A stretch of DNA of 38,176 bases. It comes from UBA4823 sp034436035. GTDB taxonomy: Bacteria > Chloroflexota > Anaerolineae > Anaerolineales > UBA4823. Shown here one piece after another: positions 22,191-31,066 of this stretch. The notes under the pieces were generated by a model. The model saw only the letters and a list, made by a program, of their open reading frames with translations. It was not told where the DNA came from and searched no databases. Positions within the stretch are counted from its first letter, which is position 1; each line of letters opens with the position of its first letter. Both the position numbers and the translations under genes were made by a program. The stretch lies in assembly GCA_034436035.1 (NCBI GenBank), contig DAOTVW010000071.1:1-38176 (forward strand). Direction: 5' to 3'.

Positions 22191-23392
22191 GATAAACCAA
22201 TCCTTTCTTTCAATCTAAAAACACTTAATAATTTGGGTAAAATGACCTGATAGAAGGTATATTCAGTTTGGTGTAATGGATAATCCCATGCTCCAATCCG
22301 CCTGACAACATTTCCTCCGAATCCCATTTTAAATCGATATACTCCGTACATCGGATCGGTTTCAATAAATTGGTCAGGAGCACCCCACCAATCATACACT
22401 TTCACTCCAAGTTGTCGAAGTATCTGCATGGCTTTCCAATGCAACAAATAATTTGGCATCTTATCCCGATGCTGAGATGAAGACATCCCATAGATAAACC
22501 AAGCTTTGTTTTGAAAAACAAATAAGATAATCCCAGCTATTGGTTGTTGATCATATTCTGCAATTAATATCAATGCAGTTGGACGATTTTCTCGGTTAAA
22601 CCGCCAATAATTTGGGTACTGGGATTGCTTTTTTAATGTTTCCCCTTTTTCTGCTCCGTCTAAAAATATCGACCAGACGGTTTCATAATAACGATAATCA
22701 CGAATAATAAATCCATCACGCTGAGCTGTTTCAGTATATAGATTATATAAGGCGGGAAAATCTTGTTTGGAACCCTCTCGGATAGTAACTCCTTTCTTTT
22801 CGGCTAGTCTTATGTTATATCGAGTCTTTTGTTTCATATTACGAAGCAGTGTATCTTCATCAGCAGTGAGATCGGATATCACCGTATTGCGGAATTGAAT
22901 TTGCTCTTTAGAAAATATCCAACCACTTGTATATAAGTAATCAATTATCCGGTAACCAGTTTGATTTATATCAAGATTTTGGAGATACTCATTTGTCTTT
23001 CGAGGCAAATTTAAACGCCATAATTCGTCATTATGTTCTCCCCTTCCAATTTCAACATCCGCATCTATTTTTATCAATAGCGCGTTAAAGTCTCGTCCAA
23101 TCTGCTTTAGGTCCTCTATCACATTCTTAACTAAATTCATATCATTCCAATCTTTTAGGAGTGGACCTTTCGGTACATAAAGTAATTTCAATGGTTTCCC
23201 AATCAGTGGTATTTTCATTTCGCGTTGTAAAATTACGGCAGCTGCAACAATATCATTGTTTTGATACCAGATTTTGGGTATCGCACTCCATCCAAAGTGG
23301 GATTTTACCTGTGCCCATTCTATAGTCTGTAAAACATGTGCTTCAGGTAAAAATGAAATAATATCATCCCAAGCAGGATGCTCATATTGCAT
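22187..23392 (-). CDS. FemX/FemAB-like aminoacyltransferase, copy 2
   Basis: A 401-residue tandem-GNAT protein of the FemABX family. The hallmark MKQKTRYNIRLAEKKGVTI helix and the C-terminal VYDWWGAPD and YGVYRFKMGFGG segments are present. FemX-type enzymes add amino acids from aminoacyl-tRNA to the lipid II stem peptide to build interpeptide bridges. Relative to its neighbour (copy 1) it is about 70 residues longer, mainly through inserts in both GNAT halves. It follows copy 1 after 2 bp. An alternative is a role in exopolysaccharide-linked peptide modification, since FemAB homologues also occur in such operons. Confidence 0.88.
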   Translation of the reverse strand: MQYEHPAWDDIISFLPEAHVLQTIEWAQVKSHFGWSAIPKIWYQNNDIVAAAVILQREMKIPLIGKPLKLLYVPKGPLLKDWNDMNLVKNVIEDLKQIGRDFNALLIKIDADVEIGRGEHNDELWRLNLPRKTNEYLQNLDINQTGYRIIDYLYTSGWIFSKEQIQFRNTVISDLTADEDTLLRNMKQKTRYNIRLAEKKGVTIREGSKQDFPALYNLYTETAQRDGFIIRDYRYYETVWSIFLDGAEKGETLKKQSQYPNYWRFNRENRPTALILIAEYDQQPIAGIILFVFQNKAWFIYGMSSSQHRDKMPNYLLHWKAMQILRQLGVKVYDWWGAPDQFIETDPMYGVYRFKMGFGGNVVRRIGAWDYPLHQTEYTFYQVILPKLLSVFRLKERIGLS

Positions 23393-23394
23393 AG

Positions 23395-24390
23395 CTATAC
23401 CCCCAGCCGACGTAAATTAAATAATAAACGATAGAATTGATAAAGTCTGGGGTTATATACCCTATCAAAAGCACCCGCTGATCGAAAGACACGTCCACCA
23501 AATCCCCGTTTAAACCGATATACGCCCCAAAGACCATCTTCCGTTTTCATAAAATTATTTTCGAGGTATGCTTCACGATAATCCGGTATTCCCCAAAGAT
23601 CATAAACACTGCAGCCCATCCTCTTAGCCCAACGTATGGCTTCCCATTGCAATAAGTAGGGTGCCATCACTTCACGGTATTCATTCGATGAGGCACCATA
23701 AAAGTACCAGGCGCGCATTCCATTAGCAAAAACCATAATACCGGAAATCGCAGTCTCTGCATATTTTGCAAGAAATAGTTCGCATTGTCCGCGGTTATGG
23801 AAAATTTGATAGGCAGTTTGATAATATTTAAGGGAATGAATGCCAAACCGATCTCGTTGACTGGTTTGTTTTGCTAATTGATAAAATGTCTCAATATCAT
23901 CTGATACCTCTACCTTAACCCCTTTTCGTTCCGCGAGACGAATGTTATATCTTGTTTTTTGTTTCATCCGCGCTAAAATTTTTTCATCGTCATCTGCTAT
24001 ATTTACCAAGATCGTATTGAGCGGTTGAATAGCATGGAAACTGCGGATAAAACCTGCGGGTATTGATCCACATTCTTCTTCATCGGATTCTATCTTGATA
24101 AAAAAGATTTTATGCTCCCGACAATAATCATCCACCTGTTTTAGAAAATCAGCCCCGCATTCATCTCCATTCAGCCAGCTTTTTATATTTGAATTTGGTG
24201 CGAGTGGTCCTTTCGCGATATAAGCCATTTTCATACCTGGTAGTATGGAACGAATCAAAATCTGGGCACCCCACTCTTTATGTATCAAATGATCCATTTT
24301 CCAACCAAATTGCTCTTTCAATTTGCCCCACTCAAGCGTTTGTAAAACATGAGCGTTTGGATGATCCTTGGTAAAAGTTTCCCAATCCAT
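23395..24390 (-). CDS. FemX/FemAB-like aminoacyltransferase, copy 1
   Basis: A 331-residue FemABX-family protein with MKQKTRYNIRLAERKGVKV (about 148-166), VYDLWGIPD and WGVYRFKRGFGG. Its start (NAHVLQTLEWGKLKEQFGW) parallels that of the next gene (EAHVLQTIEWAQVKSHFGW), so the two are tandem paralogues, diverged well beyond a recent duplication. The acceptor and the amino acid added are not readable from sequence. It lies 27 bp after the sugar transferase gene, in the same transcription unit. Confidence 0.88.
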   Translation of the reverse strand: MDWETFTKDHPNAHVLQTLEWGKLKEQFGWKMDHLIHKEWGAQILIRSILPGMKMAYIAKGPLAPNSNIKSWLNGDECGADFLKQVDDYCREHKIFFIKIESDEEECGSIPAGFIRSFHAIQPLNTILVNIADDDEKILARMKQKTRYNIRLAERKGVKVEVSDDIETFYQLAKQTSQRDRFGIHSLKYYQTAYQIFHNRGQCELFLAKYAETAISGIMVFANGMRAWYFYGASSNEYREVMAPYLLQWEAIRWAKRMGCSVYDLWGIPDYREAYLENNFMKTEDGLWGVYRFKRGFGGRVFRSAGAFDRVYNPRLYQFYRLLFNLRRLGV

Positions 24391-24417
24391 TGACTTCTTC
24401 TTTTATCCTATGCGGAT

Positions 24418-25854
24418 TCAACGCCCTTTCAGACCGATTACCGTAGAAGGAGTACGCAATAGTATTAATATATCCATTAATAAGTTTTTATTTTTGATGT
24501 AAAACAAGTCATATTCCAATTTGATAATCGTGTCCTCAATAGTTGAAGCATAGCCATAGTTAACCTGCGCCCACCCTGTTAAACCTGGTTTTACCAATAA
24601 CCTGGCTCGGTAAAAAGGAACGTTCTTCTCAAAATATTCTACTAATTCCGGTCGCTCTGCCCGTGGACCTACCAATGACATCTCCCCGCGTAAGACATTG
24701 ATAAACTGGGGTAATTCATCCAGATGTGATTTACGGAGTATTCTGCCAATGCGCGTGGCTCTTTCGTCGCTTTCCTTCGCCCAACGAGGTTTGCCATCTG
24801 CTTCGGCATCTCTCCTCATCGTACGGTACTTAATGAGAGAATAAGGTCTCCCCATTTTGCCTAAGCGTACTTGGGTGTAAAAAATAGGGAAACCATCATC
24901 AATCACGATTCCAAGAACAATGAAAGGCATAGTTGCTAATAAGATAAAAACACCTACTAAACTGCCGGCGATATCCAGTAAACGCTTGACAAATTCATCA
25001 AATATACTCACTGATGCTTCATCGACGAATGAACGCAAAATCCAATCCGCAGCTAATATACGAATAGGCACTCTTCCTAACAATTGTTCATAGACTTTGG
25101 CCATTTGGGTAATTTCTACACCGCTTTCTTGTGCGGTGATTAATGCCTCAAACATATCGCTATTGATCGTACCTGAAATTGCTACGATAATATCTGAAAT
25201 CTCATGTTTTTGGATTAATTCCAACAATTTTTCATTATTTCCAAGAATGGGAATGCCCTGAATATTTCCATCTTTCTTAGCTGGGTCATCATCGATAATC
25301 CCTATAATTGCAAATGGCTTCGATTTTAAATTTTGGTAGACATCAATTAATAAGCTTCCTGAGCTACCTCCGCCAACCACAATTACCCGCCGCATAAATT
25401 GCGGCAATGTAAACACCTTGATATAGATACGCCGCCATAATAAAGTCAAAATGGTTGCAGACAAAAGAAAAGTCGCGATTCCTCGGCGGGGTAATAATGA
25501 TCTGGGGGGAGAAGCGTAATAAAAGAATAAAAATAAATATAAAAGAAAACCAATCAACGCAGCTGTTGCAACACCTTTGATTGTTGCTTCCCAATCCGCT
25601 GCTCGGTAAATATCATACAGTTCAATAAGTAAAAGAATCCAAACTAAAGGAAAAAGGAAGAACCATGGTGGGACTCTTCTTTGGATGAATTCCCAAGTGA
25701 ATCCAATAAACCGATCGCTATGCCCCCAAGTATATAAAGCAATATAAAAGGCTATTGATGCCGCAACAAAATCTCCGAAAAGAAGCAACGAGCGCCTTTC
25801 GGAAAAACGTAGCCGCCAGGGACGACTTGGAAGCTCAGTCCGTTGATTTGCCAT
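24418..25854 (-). CDS. Polyprenyl-phosphate sugar-1-phosphate transferase (WbaP/ExoY type)
   Basis: A 478-residue integral membrane initiating transferase. Four N-terminal helices (about 25-125) are followed by a Rossmann-like nucleotide-binding domain (VVGGGSSGSLL near 155) and a C-terminal catalytic domain after a last helix (about 290-312). The catalytic domain carries KYRTM, SHLDELPQ, GEMSLVGPRAERPE and KPGLTGWAQ. It moves a sugar-phosphate from UDP-sugar to undecaprenyl phosphate, the first step of exopolysaccharide or O-antigen synthesis. It overlaps the GT2 gene by 20 bp. The exact sugar is unknown. Confidence 0.94.
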   Translation of the reverse strand: MANQRTELPSRPWRLRFSERRSLLLFGDFVAASIAFYIALYTWGHSDRFIGFTWEFIQRRVPPWFFLFPLVWILLLIELYDIYRAADWEATIKGVATAALIGFLLYLFLFFYYASPPRSLLPRRGIATFLLSATILTLLWRRIYIKVFTLPQFMRRVIVVGGGSSGSLLIDVYQNLKSKPFAIIGIIDDDPAKKDGNIQGIPILGNNEKLLELIQKHEISDIIVAISGTINSDMFEALITAQESGVEITQMAKVYEQLLGRVPIRILAADWILRSFVDEASVSIFDEFVKRLLDIAGSLVGVFILLATMPFIVLGIVIDDGFPIFYTQVRLGKMGRPYSLIKYRTMRRDAEADGKPRWAKESDERATRIGRILRKSHLDELPQFINVLRGEMSLVGPRAERPELVEYFEKNVPFYRARLLVKPGLTGWAQVNYGYASTIEDTIIKLEYDLFYIKNKNLLMDILILLRTPSTVIGLKGR

Positions 25855-26842
25855 AATTAGTAAACATACTCCATAAGAAAGAAATACCCCAACAAACGTG
25901 CATAATCATCATTGCAATTGGCATACCAAATATCAATGAAAAATCATGCGTTTTTTTCGCTTCACGAGCTGCCACTAATATTAATATACCCAAATATAAC
26001 GTGAGTTCACCAATTACAAGGATTAATGTTTCCTGATAAAAAATTGACAGAATAATCCCGAGTAGTATGGAAATAACAAATAATGGCGGAACTGCTTGCC
26101 GCCAGCGTAAGCTGTGCGGATTCTGCAGGAGCATTTTTGCTTTCCAATAGCCATATCGCCAGTACTGTTTTGCTAATTCACCGTAAGTTTTGCGCGCAAA
26201 ATAAATGGACTTAATAGAGGGGTCAAACCAAATTTTTCCACCACTTTGCCGGATTCTCTGGTTAAATTCGTAATCTTCATTTGTGAGTAAATTCTCATTA
26301 AAATAACCAACCTTATTAAATAAGCTTTTATAAAAACTTCCAAAAGGAACTGTTTCGACATATTGCGCCTCACCACCTACACGGTAACGCGCATCACCCA
26401 CCCCTAATGGATGCGAAGCTGCTCTTGCAATCCCACGAGCAATCCAATTGTCTGCACCTGGTTTTATCACCCAAATCCCGCCTACGTTTTCTGCTTTATT
26501 ATCCTGCAGCGCATAAACACATCTTTCTAAATAATCACGCTGAGGAATACTATGCGCATCTAATCTGATGATGATTTCACCAGAAGCTGCTTTTATCCCC
26601 TTATTTAATGCAACAGGGATAATCCGTTCTGGGTTATCAATGGTCTTGATGATTATGTCCGGGTGTGTTTCCATAAATTTGACTATGCTTACCCGCGTGT
26701 CATCCGTGGATAAACCGTCAATGACCAAGACCTCGATATTTTCTTTCGGGTAAGTTTGCTGGTAAATTGCATCAAGAAGCAACGTTATCGTATCTTGTTC
26801 GTTATAACATGGAATAATTACACTAATATTAGGTATCATCAT
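25835..26842 (-). CDS. GT2-family glycosyltransferase
   Basis: A 335-residue GT-A enzyme starting NISVIIPCYNEQDTITLLLDAI, with VIDGLSTDDT, the metal-binding IIRLDAHSIP and NEDYEFNQRIRQSGG. One or more C-terminal membrane helices (about 255-330) tether it to the inner face of the membrane. It resembles ExoA/succinoglycan-type chain-extending transferases. I chose ATG at 26842 (a second ATG follows at 26839); an in-frame GTG at 26872 is rejected because a TATAAT -10 box lies downstream of it. It is the first gene of the envelope operon. Confidence 0.9.
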   Translation of the reverse strand: MMIPNISVIIPCYNEQDTITLLLDAIYQQTYPKENIEVLVIDGLSTDDTRVSIVKFMETHPDIIIKTIDNPERIIPVALNKGIKAASGEIIIRLDAHSIPQRDYLERCVYALQDNKAENVGGIWVIKPGADNWIARGIARAASHPLGVGDARYRVGGEAQYVETVPFGSFYKSLFNKVGYFNENLLTNEDYEFNQRIRQSGGKIWFDPSIKSIYFARKTYGELAKQYWRYGYWKAKMLLQNPHSLRWRQAVPPLFVISILLGIILSIFYQETLILVIGELTLYLGILILVAAREAKKTHDFSLIFGMPIAMMIMHVCWGISFLWSMFTNYGKSTD

Positions 26843-26852
26843 GCTTTGAGAA

Positions 26853-26858
26853 ATTATA
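26853..26858 (-). promoter_or_regulatory. -10 box of the envelope operon
   Basis: TATAAT on the minus strand (26858-26853) ends 10 bases before the GT2 ATG. The -35 is weak (TTGCGC with a 19-base spacer). The leader would be about 3 nt and there is no Shine-Dalgarno sequence. Confidence 0.5.
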
Positions 26859-26859
26859 C

Positions 26860-26878
26860 CTGTTTGTAACACAAACGG
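26860..26878. promoter_or_regulatory. Operator-like dyad next to the envelope operon promoter
   Basis: CTGTTTGTAACACAAACGG reads as GTTTGT-AAC-ACAAAC with outer C/G pairs, a 6-bp dyad with a 3-bp centre. It lies in the -10/-35 spacer of the GT2 promoter, a usual place for a repressor site. Confidence 0.4.
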
Positions 26879-27079
26879 CGCAAATCCAAGATAAGTGGTT
26901 TAGCCACTCAAATTTTCTCTCTCATTGCGTTTTTTAGTAGAAAGAATAACAAATATGCAGAGATAAAAAACTTATCACTGCAATATAAACATACTTATAT
27001 TTCCAAAGGATTATTTTACCTTTACAATTCCTTTGGACCTTCAGCCTATTGGGCTTGGATAATTCTTTGCGCTATTATT
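26879..27079. other. Intergenic region downstream of RidA gene
   Basis: About 200 bp of AT-rich sequence without a credible ORF. It holds a 9-bp inverted repeat, TCCAAAGGA (27002-27010) with TCCTTTGGA (27029-27037), 18 bases apart, and a small AGTGG/CCACT hairpin near 26894-26908. Neither is followed by a good T-run, so they are weak candidates for the 3' end of the leuS-creatininase-RidA transcript. Confidence 0.5.
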
Positions 27080-27466
27080 TCACACGACCGCGATTGCCTC
27101 TATCTCAATCGCCGCATTTTTTGGCAACGCTGCTGCTTGCACGGTTGTCCGAGCTGGAAATTCTTTCGTAAAATACTCGGCATATATTTTATTCATCACA
27201 GGAAAGTCATTCATGTCACGTAAATATACCGTTGTTTTCACTACATTATTCAATGATGACCCAGCTTCTTCGAGAATATGTTTGATGTTAATTAAGGCTT
27301 GATGTGTTTCAGCTTCAATACCACCATTTACTAAATTATTGGTTTGCGGATCCAAACCTAACTGCCCTGCTGTAAAAAGCAGATTCCCCACTTTGATTGC
27401 CTGGGAATAAGGTCCAATTGGATTCGGTGCATTATTAGTATGAATAATCTTCTTTGTTTGTTCCAT
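27080..27466 (-). CDS. ridA: RidA family enamine/imine deaminase
   Basis: The 128-residue length is typical of RidA trimers. GPYSQAIKVGNLLFTAGQLGLDP near the start, R106 in the FPARTTVQAAALP motif and E121 in AAIEIEAIAV are the residues that bind the carboxylate and activate water. RidA clears reactive 2-aminoacrylate and related imines made by PLP enzymes. It lies 19 bp after the creatininase-like gene in the leuS operon; the D-cysteine desulfhydrase-like enzyme a few genes away is a possible source of aminoacrylate. Confidence 0.93.
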   Translation of the reverse strand: MEQTKKIIHTNNAPNPIGPYSQAIKVGNLLFTAGQLGLDPQTNNLVNGGIEAETHQALINIKHILEEAGSSLNNVVKTTVYLRDMNDFPVMNKIYAEYFTKEFPARTTVQAAALPKNAAIEIEAIAVV

Positions 27467-27485
27467 GTGATATTTGTCCTTTCTT

Positions 27486-28178
27486 TTATAAAGTAGTTGT
27501 AAAGTTTAATAGATCCAATATTTCATCGACACAAGCATTAAACATTTCATCCATAATTGGAACGGAAGCGATATAGTAGCCACCAAACGAACCATCGCCA
27601 TACAAATTTTTTATTTCATCCTTATGGACAATGGCACTTTCCTCAATTTCTGGTTTTGGTTTTTCAGGAAGATTTGAAACAATAGTAAAAGAAAATGCCT
27701 CCAACCAGTTTGCATGGGTCGGTTTGAGATCGTATTTTCGCGATATTCCTTCCACAGCCGGGCTCTTCCACCATTCGTACCATCCAAATTTCATTTCGGG
27801 GTAACGATTTGCCATTTCATATAAAAAAGTGCGCACAGACGAATTACCGCCATGTCCATTTAGAACTAAAACCCTGCGAAATCCAGATTGGTAAATTGAA
27901 CTTATTACATCCTCTAACAGGTTCAACAAGGTGTTGATGCGCAGGCTGATTGTGCCGGGATAAGATTGGAAATATGGGGAACATCCATAATTTATCGTAG
28001 GCGCAACAATTACCCCTGTTCTTTGACTTACAGCATCAGCTAATGCCAATGGTATTTTTACATCGGTCGTCACGCTCAAATAACCATGTTGTTCACAAGC
28101 ACCAATTATCAACATTAGCCGATCATCAGTTTTTAAATAAGTTTCAATATCCATCCAATTCAGATCTTCAAATCTCAT
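27486..28178 (-). CDS. Creatininase-family amidohydrolase
   Basis: A 230-residue creatininase-like protein. Metal-ligand positions are visible as E29 and H31 (GACEQHG), D39 (SVTTDVKIPLALAD) and H109 (LNGHGGNSS). The family includes creatinine amidohydrolase, MftE-like peptidases and FAPy deformylases, so the substrate is open. I chose ATG at 28178, with AGGTG six bases upstream, over the in-frame GTG at 28187. It lies between leuS and ridA in one transcription unit. Confidence 0.85.
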   Translation of the reverse strand: MRFEDLNWMDIETYLKTDDRLMLIIGACEQHGYLSVTTDVKIPLALADAVSQRTGVIVAPTINYGCSPYFQSYPGTISLRINTLLNLLEDVISSIYQSGFRRVLVLNGHGGNSSVRTFLYEMANRYPEMKFGWYEWWKSPAVEGISRKYDLKPTHANWLEAFSFTIVSNLPEKPKPEIEESAIVHKDEIKNLYGDGSFGGYYIASVPIMDEMFNACVDEILDLLNFTTTL

Positions 28179-28202
28179 TGCAAACACCTGTCTTTTCTAG
28201 AG

Positions 28203-30977
28203 TCAGATCACAATGTTGATCAATCGCTGTGGGACATAAATAACTTTTTTCGGTTCTGATCCCATAAGATGCTTTTGGATCACTTCACTTTCCAGCGCCT
28301 TTTTGATGGCTTCGTCCTTCGTAATAGATACCGGTAACTCCAAACGATCACGCAGTTTTCCGTTTACCTGAATAGGAATAATTATCGTTTCTTCTTTAGC
28401 AGCCTCTTCATCAAACTCTGGCCACGATTGAGTGTGGATTGAATAGGGTTTTCCCAATAAACTCCAGATTTCTTCCGCAATATGCGGTGTTGCAGGTGCC
28501 ATCATTCTCAAATAAATATCTACTGCCTCATCCCATTCTTGCGTCCCAAATGCACCATTCTCTTTGGCAGTTATCATTGTGTTTAACAATTCCATCAAAG
28601 ATGAAATGACGGTGTTAAATTCAAAATTTTCATAATCATGAGTAACCGACCGAAGAGTTTGGTGAACTTTACGTCTTAACCCTCGTAAAACCTGACTATC
28701 TGCTTTATGTTTATTAGAAGTGTCATCTAAGATTGTTGTCCACACCTTCTTCACCCACCGCGCAGTACCTTCAATACCGTTACTATTCCAAGGTGCACCC
28801 ATCTCCCAACGGGCAAAAAACATTAGATAAGCCCGTACTGTATCCGCTCCATATCTCTCGACTAATTGATCTGGTGCGATAACATTTCCACGGCTTTTCG
28901 ACATCTTTTCCGAATCCTCTCCCAGAATAATCCCCTGATTACGTAATTGAGTCATCGGTTCTGGACCTTTCGTGATACCCATGTCACGACAGGCTTTGTG
29001 GAAGAAGCGGGTATAGATTAAATGCATAGTGGCATGTTCGATACCTCCAGTATAAGTGTCCACTGGCATCCAATAATCATATTCTTTCGGATCAAAAGGA
29101 CCCTGGTCATATTTAGGACTTAGATATCGCAAGTGATACCAGGATGAACACATGAAAGTATCCATCGTGTCGGTTTCTCTTTCTGCTGGTTTTCCGCAGA
29201 TAGGGCAAGTGGTAAACCGCCATGTAGGGTGGAGTTTTAAGGGACTTTCACCAGTTGGACGCCACTCAACATCCTCTGGCAATAAAACCGGTAGTTGGTC
29301 TTCGGGAACATCAACAGCGCCATGTTCCGGACAATAAACAATAGGAATTGGAGCACCCCAATATCGTTGGCGAGAGATCAACCAATCGCGCAGTTTATAA
29401 TTTACTTTCCCTTTACCAATTCCTTTGCTCTCTAACCACTCTACGACTCGCTTAATTGCCAGATCGCCGGGAGTGCCGCTAAATTGCTCAGAATGAATCA
29501 TTTCACCATGATCTGAATGGTAAAGAACGGGACGGTAAAACTCTTCATCCCACAAGTATTCCATAACCGAACGGTAATGCAATAATTCAGGTTTTAATAT
29601 TTTTATTTTGTGTAATATCTCCTGCTCTGCAGCTATGGATGATAATTTCAAGCTTTTATCTTTGAAAATAAATTCCCAACCTGAACCAACAACTTCAATC
29701 CAACCATTCGCTTTTATCCCATTTTTCGCTTTATGGATAAATTGTTCTAAATCATTTTGAGGGATCACCACGCCATAGCCATTGCTATTTTTTTCTTGGA
29801 TCCATCCTTGTTCATCCAACCAATGTAAAAATGAGTCTTCTACCTCTGAAAGACGGATCAATGAGCGTGCTTGATGATCGTTTCGTTCAATTACGGGAAT
29901 GATTGGCAACCCATATTTAAGCGCAAAAGCAAAATCACGCTCATCGTGAGCTGGCACTGCCATGATTGCGCCAGTCCCATAAGTCATCAATACATAATCA
30001 GCGATCCAAATCGGTATTCTCTGTTGGTTTACCGGATTGATTGCATATCCCCCAGTAAAGACACCGGTTTTTTCTTTTCCGGTTGCTTCTCTTTGAATAT
30101 CACTTTGCCTGATAGCTTGAAAGACATATTCCTCAACAGCTTGTTTATTTTCCGCAGTCGTTACTTTTTGAACTAAGGGATGCTCTGGTGCTAAAACCAT
30201 AAATGTTGCACCCCAAAGTGTATCTGGCCGAGTAGTAAAGATTTCTAAATCGTCTCCTTGTTCGGTTTTAAAAATCACCATAGCACCTTCAGAACGTCCA
30301 ATCCAATTGGTTTGCAAAGTTTGTACTCTTTCAGGCCAATCAAGATTGGAAAAATCGAGTAATTCTTCAGCATATTGGGTGGTACGGAAAAACCATTGCT
30401 CAAGATTCTTTTTGATCACCGGTGTTCCACAGCGTTCACAATGGCGATCCTCACCCCAAACCTGTTCTCTCGCTAACGTAGTATTGCAAGTTGGACACCA
30501 GTCAACCGGAGATAGTTTTCGGTAAGCAAGATCATGTTTATGTAATTGAACGAAAAACCATTGCGTCCAACGATAATATTCCGGATCCGAAGAAATCGCT
30601 TCCCGTTCCCAGTCAAACATAGCCCCCATACTTTTGAGTTGTTTCCGCATTCTTTCAATATTGGAATAAGTCCACTTTTTTGGATGAATATTGTGCTTCA
30701 CCGCAGCATTTTCTGCCGGCAATCCAAATGCATCAAACCCAATCGGAAATAAGACATTATAACCACGCATGCGCATGAAGCGAGCTCGCGCATCCGAAGG
30801 TGTCATTGCATACCAGTGGCCAATATGTAGATCTCCCGAAGGATAGGGAAGCATTGTTAATGCGTAATGTTTTGGCTTGCTATGATCGATCAAAGAACGA
30901 TACAAACCATCATCAGCCCACTTTTTTTGCCATCTTGGTTCGATTTCTGCTGGATTATATTCTCTCTTCGTCACCAT
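28203..30977 (-). CDS. leuS: Leucyl-tRNA synthetase
   Basis: A 924-residue class Ia synthetase: HIGH at 51-54 (YPSGDLHIGHW), an editing CP1 domain in the middle (TTRPDTLWGATF, GTGAIMAVPAHDERDFAFA), KMSKS at 691-695, and a C-terminal anticodon-binding domain ending in the small tRNA-binding tail. The zinc-ribbon cysteines CPTCN...CERCG and CPICGKP are present. I chose ATG at 30977, with GGAG six bases upstream; the in-frame TTG at 30989 overlaps that site. A local promoter is possible (TTGCAA 31024-31019, 18 bases, TATTTT 31000-30995), but a T-box of matching specificity lies about 670 bp upstream on the same strand. Confidence 0.97.
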   Translation of the reverse strand: MVTKREYNPAEIEPRWQKKWADDGLYRSLIDHSKPKHYALTMLPYPSGDLHIGHWYAMTPSDARARFMRMRGYNVLFPIGFDAFGLPAENAAVKHNIHPKKWTYSNIERMRKQLKSMGAMFDWEREAISSDPEYYRWTQWFFVQLHKHDLAYRKLSPVDWCPTCNTTLAREQVWGEDRHCERCGTPVIKKNLEQWFFRTTQYAEELLDFSNLDWPERVQTLQTNWIGRSEGAMVIFKTEQGDDLEIFTTRPDTLWGATFMVLAPEHPLVQKVTTAENKQAVEEYVFQAIRQSDIQREATGKEKTGVFTGGYAINPVNQQRIPIWIADYVLMTYGTGAIMAVPAHDERDFAFALKYGLPIIPVIERNDHQARSLIRLSEVEDSFLHWLDEQGWIQEKNSNGYGVVIPQNDLEQFIHKAKNGIKANGWIEVVGSGWEFIFKDKSLKLSSIAAEQEILHKIKILKPELLHYRSVMEYLWDEEFYRPVLYHSDHGEMIHSEQFSGTPGDLAIKRVVEWLESKGIGKGKVNYKLRDWLISRQRYWGAPIPIVYCPEHGAVDVPEDQLPVLLPEDVEWRPTGESPLKLHPTWRFTTCPICGKPAERETDTMDTFMCSSWYHLRYLSPKYDQGPFDPKEYDYWMPVDTYTGGIEHATMHLIYTRFFHKACRDMGITKGPEPMTQLRNQGIILGEDSEKMSKSRGNVIAPDQLVERYGADTVRAYLMFFARWEMGAPWNSNGIEGTARWVKKVWTTILDDTSNKHKADSQVLRGLRRKVHQTLRSVTHDYENFEFNTVISSLMELLNTMITAKENGAFGTQEWDEAVDIYLRMMAPATPHIAEEIWSLLGKPYSIHTQSWPEFDEEAAKEETIIIPIQVNGKLRDRLELPVSITKDEAIKKALESEVIQKHLMGSEPKKVIYVPQRLINIVI

Positions 30978-31066
30978 AGTGTTCTCCAATTTAGAAAATA
31001 ATTTTTATGGCATATAGATTGCAACATAAAAGTATAAACCCATTTTATGATTATCGCGGAGTCATC

